From: Candidatus Kuenenia stuttgartensis
Lineage (GTDB): Bacteria > Planctomycetota > Planctomycetia > Gemmatales > Gemmataceae
Assembly (NCBI GenBank): GCA_945897965.1
Contig: CAMDHK010000011.1
Coordinates: 1-35,970, forward strand
Direction of reading: 5' to 3'
Length of the DNA stretch: 35,970 nt
Shown: in pieces, positions 25,106-33,005 of the stretch
How the letters are laid out: each line of letters starts with the position of its first letter
Numbering within the stretch: position 1 is the first letter of the stretch
The notes under the pieces: generated by a model
Databases searched by the model: none
Seen by the model: only the letters and a program-made list of their open reading frames with translations
Told to the model about the DNA's origin: nothing
Position numbers and translations under genes: made by a program

Positions 25106-26167
25106 TTAAGCGGGTTGCTGCTGGCTGAGGCAGTGCAGCGTACCAAGCCCTAGCACTAGATCCACGCAATGGATACCAACAACCTTACGAGTCGGGAACA
25201 ATTGAGAAAACATATTTAATGCAACGCGATCGTTTGCATCGTTGAATGTGGGAACTAACACGATGCCATTGGCAATATAAAAGTTTGCATAACTTGCAGG
25301 CAGGCGTTGGCCTGCAAAAACAACAGGTGCTGGCATGGGAAGTTCGAACACTTGCAACTTGTTTCCTTGGGCATCGGTCATGGATTTAAGCCGTGCAAGA
25401 TTATCACTCAAGGATTCATAGTTTATATCAGATTTATTCTCTTCGATCATGGTGACGACTTTTCCGGGTGCGATAAATCTTGCAAGGTCATCTACATGGC
25501 CATGGGTGTCGTCACCAGCAATTCCATTACCTAGCCAGAGGACTTTTTTAACACCAAGATAGTTAGCGAAGAAAGTTTCATAATCTTGTTTGGAGAACCC
25601 AGGGTTTCGTTCCTGAGTTTTGGAAAGCAGACATTCTTCGGTGGTGAGAAGAGTGCCTTGGCCATCGACATCGATACTGCCTCCTTCGAGGACTGGCTGG
25701 GTGTTGTTATGTTTGGGTTCCCAGAGAGGGCAATTGACATTGGAAGAGACGAATTTGGGGATATCATCATCGAAATTAAAGTTGTCGTATTTGGCCCAGG
25801 CATTGAAGCGTAAATTGAGAATGGTTTTATTGGAATGTTTGTCTTTGAGGAACATAGGGCCGTAGTCGCGAATCCAAGAGCGATTGGTGGGTGCGTGAAT
25901 AAAAGTAATGTTATCGAGGTTGGCGCCAGCTTCGAAAAGTATTTGAGAGACTGCATCTGCAGAATGCTGGTTTGGAACAATAAGTTTGACCAGTTCGCGG
26001 GAGGCAAGATTTTTAATGATTTCTGAATAGACAAAAGGGATGGCAGGGAATTTTCCGGGCCAGTCGCTTGGTTCGTGAGGCCAGGAAAGCCAGGTTGCGG
26101 CATGATCTTCCCACTCCGCAGGCAATCTAAATCCTATCCCTGTAAGCTCTTCGGTTGATTTTCCCAT
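25106..26167 (-). CDS. aguA: Agmatine deiminase
   Basis: The enzyme hydrolyses agmatine to N-carbamoylputrescine and ammonia, an arginine-to-putrescine route. The 353-aa protein has FRLPAEWEDHAATWLSWPH at the start, SWIRDYGPMF (about 98), EGGSIDVDGQGTLLTTEECLL (about 150-170) and DDTHGHVDDLARF (about 212), the guanidine- and metal-free active-site segments of the peptidyl-arginine-deiminase fold. The catalytic cysteine lies in GTLHCLSQQQP at the C-terminus, where most members have GxIHCITQQ. AAAGGAG lies ten bases before the ATG. AguB, the next enzyme of the route, is not in the window. Confidence 0.92.
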   Translation of the reverse strand: MGKSTEELTGIGFRLPAEWEDHAATWLSWPHEPSDWPGKFPAIPFVYSEIIKNLASRELVKLIVPNQHSADAVSQILFEAGANLDNITFIHAPTNRSWIRDYGPMFLKDKHSNKTILNLRFNAWAKYDNFNFDDDIPKFVSSNVNCPLWEPKHNNTQPVLEGGSIDVDGQGTLLTTEECLLSKTQERNPGFSKQDYETFFANYLGVKKVLWLGNGIAGDDTHGHVDDLARFIAPGKVVTMIEENKSDINYESLSDNLARLKSMTDAQGNKLQVFELPMPAPVVFAGQRLPASYANFYIANGIVLVPTFNDANDRVALNMFSQLFPTRKVVGIHCVDLVLGLGTLHCLSQQQPA

Positions 26168-26296
26168 TATGCCTGACTCCTTTAATTTTGATGCTTCTCA
26201 AAAAGAATAAAGTTCTTGGGAACATTTAAGTTCGATATTAAGATATTTTCCTATAAACTATTAGATCGTTGGGACTAATTGTTGCAAGGGTTAATT

Positions 26297-27301
26297 ATGT
26301 ATTTGGATAAGAAGAACGAATTGGCAAAAGCCAGCTTCTCTTTAAATGATGAATTCCGACCTTTTTCTTTGATGGGCAACCGCCATCTTCAGACCTTGTT
26401 AGGATCCTTATCGGATAGTTCCCCTCCAGAATTCCCCTCGAAGGAAGTGGTTCTGCCTGTAAGCGATGGCGATTCGATTCTAGTATTAGATAGCAAGCCT
26501 GTTTCTTGGGTACCCGGTAAACCGATTGCGATTTTAGTGCATGGTTTGACTGGAAGCCACAGGTCAAGCCATGTGGTACGGGTGGGCGATCGGTTGTATA
26601 GGCGCGGTTGCAGAGTCATCCGGATGAATCAGCGTGGTGCTGGCCCTGGTTTGCATCTTGCGCGGTGGTCCTATCACGCAGGTCGTTCTGAAGATATCCG
26701 CAAGGTAATGGAATACTTTCAAAGCGCGGTAGATCCTTCGCCTTTATTTCTTGTTGGTTTCTCATTGGGCGGGAATCTGATATTAAAAACTGCAGGGGAA
26801 AGCGGCGATTTACACGGCCTTGCAGGGGTTGCAGCGATGGCGCCCCCTATCAATCTCATGCAGTGTTCAGAATTAATCGGGAAGCAGGAAAACCGGATCT
26901 ATGAAAAGCATTTTTTATCTTACCTGATGCTGGAAGCCAAAAAGCGCCAACGGTATTTTCCAGAGTTGCCACCGCTGAAATTTCCATCCAACATGTCGAT
27001 TCGATTGTTTGATGAGCACTACACTGCGCCAAGGGCAGGTTACGACTGCGCAGAACATTATTATCAGGAATGCTCATCTGAAAGATTCATCAAAAACATC
27101 ACCGTGCCAACATTGATACTAACTTCGCGGGATGATCCATTTATATCTGTTGGGCCCTTTGAAAAGCTGAATGCCCCGGATTGTGTTTCGATTTCGATTC
27201 AAAATCGTGGGGGCCATCTTGGATTTCTAGGCTCCGATGGTAGGGGTGGCATTCGCTGGGGCGAAACAAAATTGATTCAATGGATCGATCAGCATTTATA
27301 A
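26297..27301 (+). CDS. YheT-type alpha/beta hydrolase
   Basis: The 334-aa cytoplasmic protein belongs to the YheT/ABHD1-3-like hydrolases. FRPFSLMGNRHLQTLLGSL at the N-terminus is the family signature (NxHxQT). ILVHGLTGSHRSSHV (about 79) is the oxyanion region. LVGFSLGGNLILK contains the nucleophile Ser (about 155). Asp in ILTSRDDPFI and His in NRGGHLGFLG complete the triad. A TTG at 26279 extends the frame, but AAGGG six bases before the ATG at 26297 sets the start. Esterase or lipase activity is expected; the substrate is unknown. The gene ends 9 nt from the convergent pckA stop. Confidence 0.88.
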   Translation: MYLDKKNELAKASFSLNDEFRPFSLMGNRHLQTLLGSLSDSSPPEFPSKEVVLPVSDGDSILVLDSKPVSWVPGKPIAILVHGLTGSHRSSHVVRVGDRLYRRGCRVIRMNQRGAGPGLHLARWSYHAGRSEDIRKVMEYFQSAVDPSPLFLVGFSLGGNLILKTAGESGDLHGLAGVAAMAPPINLMQCSELIGKQENRIYEKHFLSYLMLEAKKRQRYFPELPPLKFPSNMSIRLFDEHYTAPRAGYDCAEHYYQECSSERFIKNITVPTLILTSRDDPFISVGPFEKLNAPDCVSISIQNRGGHLGFLGSDGRGGIRWGETKLIQWIDQHL

Positions 27302-27310
27302 TCGTTGTTT

Positions 27311-28849
27311 TTAAAGTGGCTTGGGCCCTGCATTACAAACTTCCAACGCGACCTTTCCTGCAAACTTTTTAAAATTCGCTTCAAACAAGCTAGAAAGCTT
27401 GCTGGCACTTGCCCGGTAATCTTCATGATTTTGCCAAGCCAGCATGGGATTGAGCATGTCCTTTTCCACACCGGGGCAAGCCGAGGGCACTTCCAGACCA
27501 AAATAAGAATCTTTCGTAAAAGCAATGGAATCGAAGTTCCCGTGTAAAACACCAGATAACAATGCCCTAGTTACCTGAATAGGGTAACGGTGGCCCACGC
27601 CTGGTTTGCCCCCCCTCCAACCAGTGTTAATTAGCCAAACTTTGCAATGATGAGATTGCAGTTTCTTTTGTAGTAGCCCTGCATAAACGGAAGAATGCCT
27701 AGGCATGAATGGCGCACCAAAGCAGGAACTGAATGTGGCTGAGGGTTCGGTGACTCCCTGCTCGGTGCCTGCAACCTTGGCAGTGTATCCTGAAAGGAAA
27801 TGATACATGGCTTGAAATTCGTTGAGCCTACTAAGTGGCGGAAGAACGCCAAAGGCATCACAGGTAAGGAAGAAGATATTTTTAGGATGCCCGCCCATGG
27901 AATCTGGGCAGATATCACGAACTAAATCGAGAGGGTATGCAGCACGGGTGTTTTCAGTTAAAGAGCCATCAAAGAAATCAGGGACGCGCGATTTTTCATC
28001 GAGTGGAACATTTTCAAGTACCGACCCAAATTGAAGCGCATTAAAAATATGCGGCTCTGCTTTAGGAGAAAGCTTGATGGTCTTGGCATAGCACCCGCCC
28101 TCGAAATTAAAAATCCCGGTATCCGACCACCCATGCTCATCATCGCCAATAAGAAGGCGCTCGGGGTCTGCAGAGAGCGTGGTTTTGCCCGTGCCCGACA
28201 AACCAAATAACAATGCGACATCACCTTCCCTACCCATGGTGGAAGCACAATGCATGGGAAATACTTGCTGTTCGGGTAGGATGAAATTAAGGAAGCTGAA
28301 AACAGCTTTCTTGATCTCTCCCGCGTAGGAAGTGCCTGAAATAATCACCAGATTTTTGGTGAGATCTAGCACAATGTTGGTTTTTGCTGCATGCGTATCA
28401 ACGAGGATGGTTAGAGTTTTACCATTGAAGTTTTTGATTGGTTTACGAAACATGCAGCGGGCGAATAAATTGTGCCATGCTAAATCTGCGATTACCTTTA
28501 CCCCGATGGCGTGTTTATTATCTGCGCATGCAGATGCCGACATCATAAATGTTTCTTTTGAAGCAAGCGCTTTTATGGTGGCAGAAAATAGCAAATCAAA
28601 ATCGGTGGGGCTCATTGGCTGATTGATCGTGCCCCATTCAATTGCTGCACTTATTGATGGGTCATCTACTAAATAACGGTCTTTGGGTGATCTCCCTGTG
28701 TGGGTTCCTGTTTTTACTGAAAAGGATCCTCTGTCGCTTAGTTGCCCTTCGTTGCGTTGAAGGGCTAGTTCGATAAGGCCTGCATTGCTGTTTAAAGATT
28801 TGCATTTTGGTGACTTTACCAGTGTTTCGATCATTTCTTGGTGATTCAT
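27311..28849 (-). CDS. pckA: Phosphoenolpyruvate carboxykinase (ATP)
   Basis: The enzyme converts oxaloacetate and ATP to PEP, ADP and CO2, the entry step of gluconeogenesis. The 512-aa length is normal for the ATP type. RSPKDRYLVDD (about 54) binds oxaloacetate. GLSGTGKTTLSADP (about 216-230) is the kinase-1a P-loop. LIGDDEHGWSDTGIFNFEGG (about 233-252) is the kinase-2 and metal segment and the ATP-type PEPCK signature. NTGWRGG (about 406) and the adjacent HRYPIQVTRALL are further conserved parts. AAAGGAG lies nine bases before the ATG. It stands alone, divergent from the membrane-TPR gene. Confidence 0.97.
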   Translation of the reverse strand: MNHQEMIETLVKSPKCKSLNSNAGLIELALQRNEGQLSDRGSFSVKTGTHTGRSPKDRYLVDDPSISAAIEWGTINQPMSPTDFDLLFSATIKALASKETFMMSASACADNKHAIGVKVIADLAWHNLFARCMFRKPIKNFNGKTLTILVDTHAAKTNIVLDLTKNLVIISGTSYAGEIKKAVFSFLNFILPEQQVFPMHCASTMGREGDVALLFGLSGTGKTTLSADPERLLIGDDEHGWSDTGIFNFEGGCYAKTIKLSPKAEPHIFNALQFGSVLENVPLDEKSRVPDFFDGSLTENTRAAYPLDLVRDICPDSMGGHPKNIFFLTCDAFGVLPPLSRLNEFQAMYHFLSGYTAKVAGTEQGVTEPSATFSSCFGAPFMPRHSSVYAGLLQKKLQSHHCKVWLINTGWRGGKPGVGHRYPIQVTRALLSGVLHGNFDSIAFTKDSYFGLEVPSACPGVEKDMLNPMLAWQNHEDYRASASKLSSLFEANFKKFAGKVALEVCNAGPKPL

Positions 28850-28945
28850 TAAAATAAACTCCTTTTATCAGGCGCAGTAAGGTAAAAATAATGGTGTGAA
28901 TAATAAAGTACTTAAGTAATATCACTGTAATTATATTAGGGAAAC

Positions 28946-28984
28946 ATGAATAATAAAATCTTTTCTTTATGGGTAGCAGCATAA
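28946..28984 (+). CDS. 12-codon leader ORF coupled to the membrane-TPR gene
   Basis: ATG at 28946 has the only good Shine-Dalgarno here (TTAGGGAAAC before it) and encodes MNNKIFSLWVAA. Its stop overlaps the start of the large downstream gene as TAATG (28982-28986). The downstream start itself lacks a Shine-Dalgarno, so ribosomes finishing the leader may restart there. The leader is too short to judge by composition. No amino-acid-biased attenuation pattern and no terminator hairpin are seen inside it. If it is not translated, the true start of the large gene would be unexplained. Confidence 0.4.
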   Translation: MNNKIFSLWVAA

Positions 28985-31422
28985 TGCGAGCGCATGTACT
29001 AGAATACTTTTTAAAGGGTATATTTCTTGGGCTGGCGATTTATGGATCTCTCCAAGCTGGAAGGCTGGAAACCCCCACCTATTTAACATTTCTTTTATTA
29101 AACGGTGTAGCTTGGGCGGGCTTGTTTGTTGCATTTATCGCAGGAGTGATATCTCAACGAGCCCAGCTTAAAGTCGGGCTCAAAAATCCCGCAGCTTTCA
29201 TTCTTTTTCTCATTCTCGAAAATTCCAGCAAGATATTTGATGGGATATTGCTAGGCACGGCCCTTGGCGTGTTTGTTGCTGTGCCTTCAGATTCTAAATT
29301 GTTGATTTCCTGCGTGGGGCTGGGTGGAGCTTTGGGCCTTAGCTTCTTCAGCATTCGAAAAGTAAAAGTACCAAACATTCGGTTGGGGATTATTTTTGCT
29401 GTTGCAGCTGGCTTATGCGCTGCGATCGCTTATTTCCTTGGTGTTACACCTTGGAACGAAAACCCATTAATTCTCCCACATCCACAATTGTTTTCATTGC
29501 AATTGATCGCCTTTCTTCCTTTGTTTTACATTCTGACTTTTTGTGGCATTGCGGAAGAATCAGAAGTTGAAATTGGTGCTTTCAGCTCGTTACTCGGCAT
29601 TGCACTTGGTATCCTGACCATGGAACATGTTCCTTTACGAACCTTGGGGTTCCTTGCACCGATAGTTTTATTTTTTGTCTACACCATGCGAATACTACCA
29701 GCCTTAAGAATTCTGAAGCATGTTTTTCGAGGCATGAGCTTTGCCAAGCTAGGCCAGCAAAAAAATGCACTAATGGCTTTCAAAAGAGCCTTGCAACTAG
29801 ATCCGCAAAATAATCTAGCACGCAATAACTATTGGAAACTTCATGCAGATCTAGATCCTATTAAACTCGAAACCGATCCCGAAACCATGGCTCTGGTTGA
29901 TTGCGATCTATGCCTTGACCGAGTCGAATCTCTTTTGGTTTCAGGAAAACCCAGTGATGATAAAGTTGCTGAAGCTTTAAGGTTGCTTTCTTTGGTCGAA
30001 AAACTCAAGCCTTCGCTTAATGATGGCACTCGTTATTGGAGGGCTGTGCTTGCCCTACATGATAAAAACTTTGTAGGTGCTGCTGCAATCCTAATTAAAA
30101 ACCTGAATAATTATCATGTTTCGGAAGAGCAATTGGCGGGGAAGTATCTGTATCCTTCGTGGTCTTTGGCGTTGGCAGGGCACCCCGAAATGAAATCCCG
30201 GGTTGGCTTTCCCCTGCTTACAGATGCCGCTATTAAAATGAATGCCATTGCTGCTGTTGAAAGGCATATTGCCCAAGAAAAGGATGATCAGGCAGCATGG
30301 GGTATCAAGCGATTTTTATACACTGATATGACAAGTAAGATCTTTTTCCAAAACCCGCCCCGCAGCATTGCAGACTTCGACTTTATGTTTGTCAAAGATC
30401 TTGGGCTTGCGCTTTTGGAACAACAAAAAGAACTTGCAAGGGGTGCAGAATATTTGGATATTGCTGTTGCGGGCCTCCCCCAGCACGCACCGTTTTTAAT
30501 GGTGCAAGTAGGCAAGGCGTTTGCCCAGCAGGGCCAAGAAGCAGAAGCTGAAAGCTACTTTGAAAAAGCTGTTGCGATGGGTCGTAAAAGTGGTCACAAA
30601 AACTTGCAGGATCAAGATCGATTGGCTTATTTCTCGGCATTGAAGTTCCTTGCTGATTCTTACTTACATCGTAAAGACACCGATAAAGCCATTGAATATT
30701 ATCATTTATTTGCGCAGTTTGAACGCAGTGGTGTTGAAACATTGCGTACGCTTGCAACCCTGCACGAAGAAAAAGGCGAGGCCCTTGCTGCACTCCGTGC
30801 AGTCGAACAAGCACTCATTTATCAACCCGACGAAAAGGATCTTATCGCCCGCAAAGATCGATACCTTTATTCCATCACCGTGGAAGAACTTACCGCAAAT
30901 AAAGACCTTCTAGCCAAGGGTTTTGATGTTGATTATTGCATGAAAAGGGCTAAAGGCATTCTTGAAAGCAAGCTCGATGGACCTGATTGGATTGATGTTG
31001 CAAGGCACCTTTCAAACTTGGCTATGGTATTTGCTCCCGAAAGTATTCAGGCCAGAACTTTATATGCAAAGGCACTTTTAAGGCATGGCGATCGTACTGA
31101 AGCGAAAGAAATTCTTGAACAAGTGCGAGATCCAAAGCCCGGAAGTTTTTCGAGCAGTGATGATGAGGATTCCTGGTATGGCTCATGTCAGGTGCTTGGG
31201 GATATTTACATGGAGCTTGATGAATTCGAAAAAGCAGTCGCATGTTTTCAGGATTTTAAAAAGAGTCCAAAGAGTGGGGCAAGAACTTGGCTTAAATTGG
31301 GCATTGCCCTAGAGAAATTGAATGATACGAAAAAGGCCATCGCGTGTTATGAGCAGGCAACAGCCTACGAAGGCAACCCCTTTGCCAGAGAAGCACAAGA
31401 AGCCCTGTACCGGTTAAAGTAA
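28984..31422 (+). CDS. Polytopic membrane protein with C-terminal TPR domain
   Basis: The roughly 812-aa protein has no recognised family name. Residues about 1-260 hold about eight hydrophobic helices (for example TYLTFLLLNGVAWAGLFVAF, LGIIFAVAAGLCAAIAYFLG and FLAPIVLFFVYTMRI). The rest is soluble and helical with tetratricopeptide repeats: SFAKLGQQKNALMAFKRALQ (about 262), FAQQGQEAEAESYFEKAVAM (about 522), DIYMELDEFEKAVACFQDF and LGIALEKLNDTKKAIACYEQ near the C-terminus. TPRs suggest a scaffold for protein partners on the cytoplasmic side. An ATG at 28969 would add five residues, but the ATG at 28984 in the TAATG overlap with the leader ORF is preferred. Confidence 0.7.
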   Translation: MRAHVLEYFLKGIFLGLAIYGSLQAGRLETPTYLTFLLLNGVAWAGLFVAFIAGVISQRAQLKVGLKNPAAFILFLILENSSKIFDGILLGTALGVFVAVPSDSKLLISCVGLGGALGLSFFSIRKVKVPNIRLGIIFAVAAGLCAAIAYFLGVTPWNENPLILPHPQLFSLQLIAFLPLFYILTFCGIAEESEVEIGAFSSLLGIALGILTMEHVPLRTLGFLAPIVLFFVYTMRILPALRILKHVFRGMSFAKLGQQKNALMAFKRALQLDPQNNLARNNYWKLHADLDPIKLETDPETMALVDCDLCLDRVESLLVSGKPSDDKVAEALRLLSLVEKLKPSLNDGTRYWRAVLALHDKNFVGAAAILIKNLNNYHVSEEQLAGKYLYPSWSLALAGHPEMKSRVGFPLLTDAAIKMNAIAAVERHIAQEKDDQAAWGIKRFLYTDMTSKIFFQNPPRSIADFDFMFVKDLGLALLEQQKELARGAEYLDIAVAGLPQHAPFLMVQVGKAFAQQGQEAEAESYFEKAVAMGRKSGHKNLQDQDRLAYFSALKFLADSYLHRKDTDKAIEYYHLFAQFERSGVETLRTLATLHEEKGEALAALRAVEQALIYQPDEKDLIARKDRYLYSITVEELTANKDLLAKGFDVDYCMKRAKGILESKLDGPDWIDVARHLSNLAMVFAPESIQARTLYAKALLRHGDRTEAKEILEQVRDPKPGSFSSSDDEDSWYGSCQVLGDIYMELDEFEKAVACFQDFKKSPKSGARTWLKLGIALEKLNDTKKAIACYEQATAYEGNPFAREAQEALYRLK

Positions 31423-31451
31423 GGGCTTCTCTTGGCGTTTCGAAAATAAAA

Positions 31452-32168
31452 TTACTTGGATTTCTTGACGGCAGCAGCAGGTTTTTTGCTGGCAGGTTTG
31501 GCATTTTCGGTGGCAAACTGGCATTCCTTTGCAAGAGGGCAAGCAGCACAGTTAGGCTGTTTTTCGTGGCAATACTCCATTCCCACGGTGCTAATAAGAT
31601 CGGTAAATTCAACGCCTTTGGCCTTGGGGATCAGATGTTCCAAGGTGTTGCGGATTTCTACCACTTGCTCTTGGGTCTTTTCAATCAACCCAAGCCTTTT
31701 AGAAACTCGGAGTGTTGGCGGATCGATGGGGATCGCGTGGCCACCTAAAGCCCGTTGGGTAACCCAGGCGCCAAGATAATCATTAGAAACCTGATAGCGG
31801 GAAAGATGCTTGGTAGCTTGCTTTAAACCCTTTTTGTGCAGGAACTCTAATTCGAATGAGTAGGTTGTTTCGAATAGTTCTTGAAGAAAACCAATCACCC
31901 TGTTGGCCCGGTCGACTGGCCTGCTCATGCCTCGGAAACATTCTTCTAGCTCGCGTACCGAGCTTACTCGAAGTTCGTTCCAATCGAAGAATTGGGCGGT
32001 AAGTTTTTGATAAACTTCGTCGGCCTGCTCTTTGCTTGAACCTTCTCTGCAAATGGAATAAATCACTTGTTCCATTATGGGCAGTTCTTGTTGCTCTTGT
32101 GAGACAACTTTCTTGACCTTCGAAAAAAGAACTGTAACAATTTTCTGCTTATTGACTGTCGTCGCCAT
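31452..32168 (-). CDS. Endonuclease III-like Fe-S protein lacking the catalytic lysine
   Basis: The 238-aa protein resembles the HhH-GPD/endonuclease III family in overall helical pattern and ends with a 4Fe-4S cysteine set, CHEKQPNCAACPLAKECQF (C-x6-C-x2-C-x5-C). In Nth the helix-hairpin-helix reads GVGRKTA with the catalytic Lys, then VDTH with the Asp. Here the corresponding stretch reads YQVSNDYLGAWV, without GxG or Lys, followed by HAIPIDPPTLRVSKRL, keeping only the Asp. It is probably not a bifunctional glycosylase/lyase. A DNA-binding or diverged repair role is inference. The ATG at 32168 (MATTVNKQK) is preferred over the GTG at 32177. A lysine- and alanine-rich tail follows the cluster. 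Confidence 0.7.
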   Translation of the reverse strand: MATTVNKQKIVTVLFSKVKKVVSQEQQELPIMEQVIYSICREGSSKEQADEVYQKLTAQFFDWNELRVSSVRELEECFRGMSRPVDRANRVIGFLQELFETTYSFELEFLHKKGLKQATKHLSRYQVSNDYLGAWVTQRALGGHAIPIDPPTLRVSKRLGLIEKTQEQVVEIRNTLEHLIPKAKGVEFTDLISTVGMEYCHEKQPNCAACPLAKECQFATENAKPASKKPAAAVKKSK

Positions 32169-32241
32169 ATCTTTCACAACTCCATGAATGAGTCAGGCGT
32201 AAGAGTCAGGAAACCAATTTTCCTGTCTCACTGTCCGGGAT

Positions 32242-32682
32242 CTATTCTTCCTTGATTACCTCTGATGGATCGCCATCAGAATCCTCTTGCTCAACATCAT
32301 CAGATTCTTCTTCTTGATCGGAATCAGAAAGTTTAGAGGGATTAGCCAGAGCTTCCTGAATAAGCTTGCTGATTTCAAGGCTCTTCTTGATACCTTGGTC
32401 AAGTACGAAAGTAAGAACAGGTAGAAACCTAGTTTTCATTCTATCAGCCAATTGCGATTGAACAAACCCAGCAGCGCCGTTGAGCGCATAGAGAGTTTCT
32501 TTTTGGTGTTCTTCATCGCCCATGACCGAAACATAGATTTTGGCATGTTGAAGGTCGCCTGAGACATCAGCGCGTAAAACGGTAACCATGCTGATTCTAG
32601 GGTCGCTCATTTTAAATAAAATGGTTTCGCTTGCGACTTCGCGTATGACTTCAGCGATTCTAGCAACTCGATGCGTTTTCAT
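32242..32682 (-). CDS. rbfA: Ribosome-binding factor A
   Basis: RbfA binds the 30S subunit and assists late 16S rRNA maturation and cold adaptation. The KH-like domain (about 1-110) shows RVARIAEVIREVASETILFK, the conserved DPRISMVTVLRADVSGDLQHAKIYVS segment (split at about residue 28-53) and FVLDQGIKKSLEISKLI. A strongly acidic tail of about 30 residues (SDSDQEEESDDVEQEDSDGD) is longer than in most relatives. It is 16 nt below the DUF503 gene, in the usual infB-rbfA arrangement. Confidence 0.93.
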   Translation of the reverse strand: MKTHRVARIAEVIREVASETILFKMSDPRISMVTVLRADVSGDLQHAKIYVSVMGDEEHQKETLYALNGAAGFVQSQLADRMKTRFLPVLTFVLDQGIKKSLEISKLIQEALANPSKLSDSDQEEESDDVEQEDSDGDPSEVIKEE

Positions 32683-32698
32683 TAATTCTCTTTGCTAG

Positions 32699-32989
32699 TT
32701 AGTATATTTCCATCGTCTGATCCACAAATTCTGCAATAGGATGCAACCGTAAAGCCTGTGCGATCTTTTCCAAACCATTGCGCACATGCTGCGATTCATT
32801 TCCAATCATCGCGATGCCAAGTACGATCATCTGTCGGTTTTCCTGCTCGTCAATCTCTGCAACCGAAACATTGAAACCATTTTTCAATTTATCCTTGATG
32901 CTGTTGAGAACCTGCCTTTTATCCTTGAGGCTATGAGATTCCCTAACAATCATCCTGACTTTCATGGCACCCACATACATTTCATCCAT
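32699..32989 (-). CDS. DUF503 (YlxP-like) protein
   Basis: The 96-aa small protein has the family pattern VGAMKVRMIVRESHSLKDKR (residues 6-25), then KDKLKNGFNVSVAEIDEQEN and IAMIGNESQHVRNGLEKIAQ. DUF503/YlxP proteins are typically encoded between infB and rbfA, as here, and have been tied to ribosome assembly in Bacillus. AGGA seven bases upstream of the ATG at 32989 fixes the start, although the frame is open to 33049 inside infB. The Shine-Dalgarno lies directly after the infB stop. Confidence 0.88.
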   Translation of the reverse strand: MDEMYVGAMKVRMIVRESHSLKDKRQVLNSIKDKLKNGFNVSVAEIDEQENRQMIVLGIAMIGNESQHVRNGLEKIAQALRLHPIAEFVDQTMEIY

Positions 32990-33005
32990 ACTGATTCCTT
33001 TAGAA

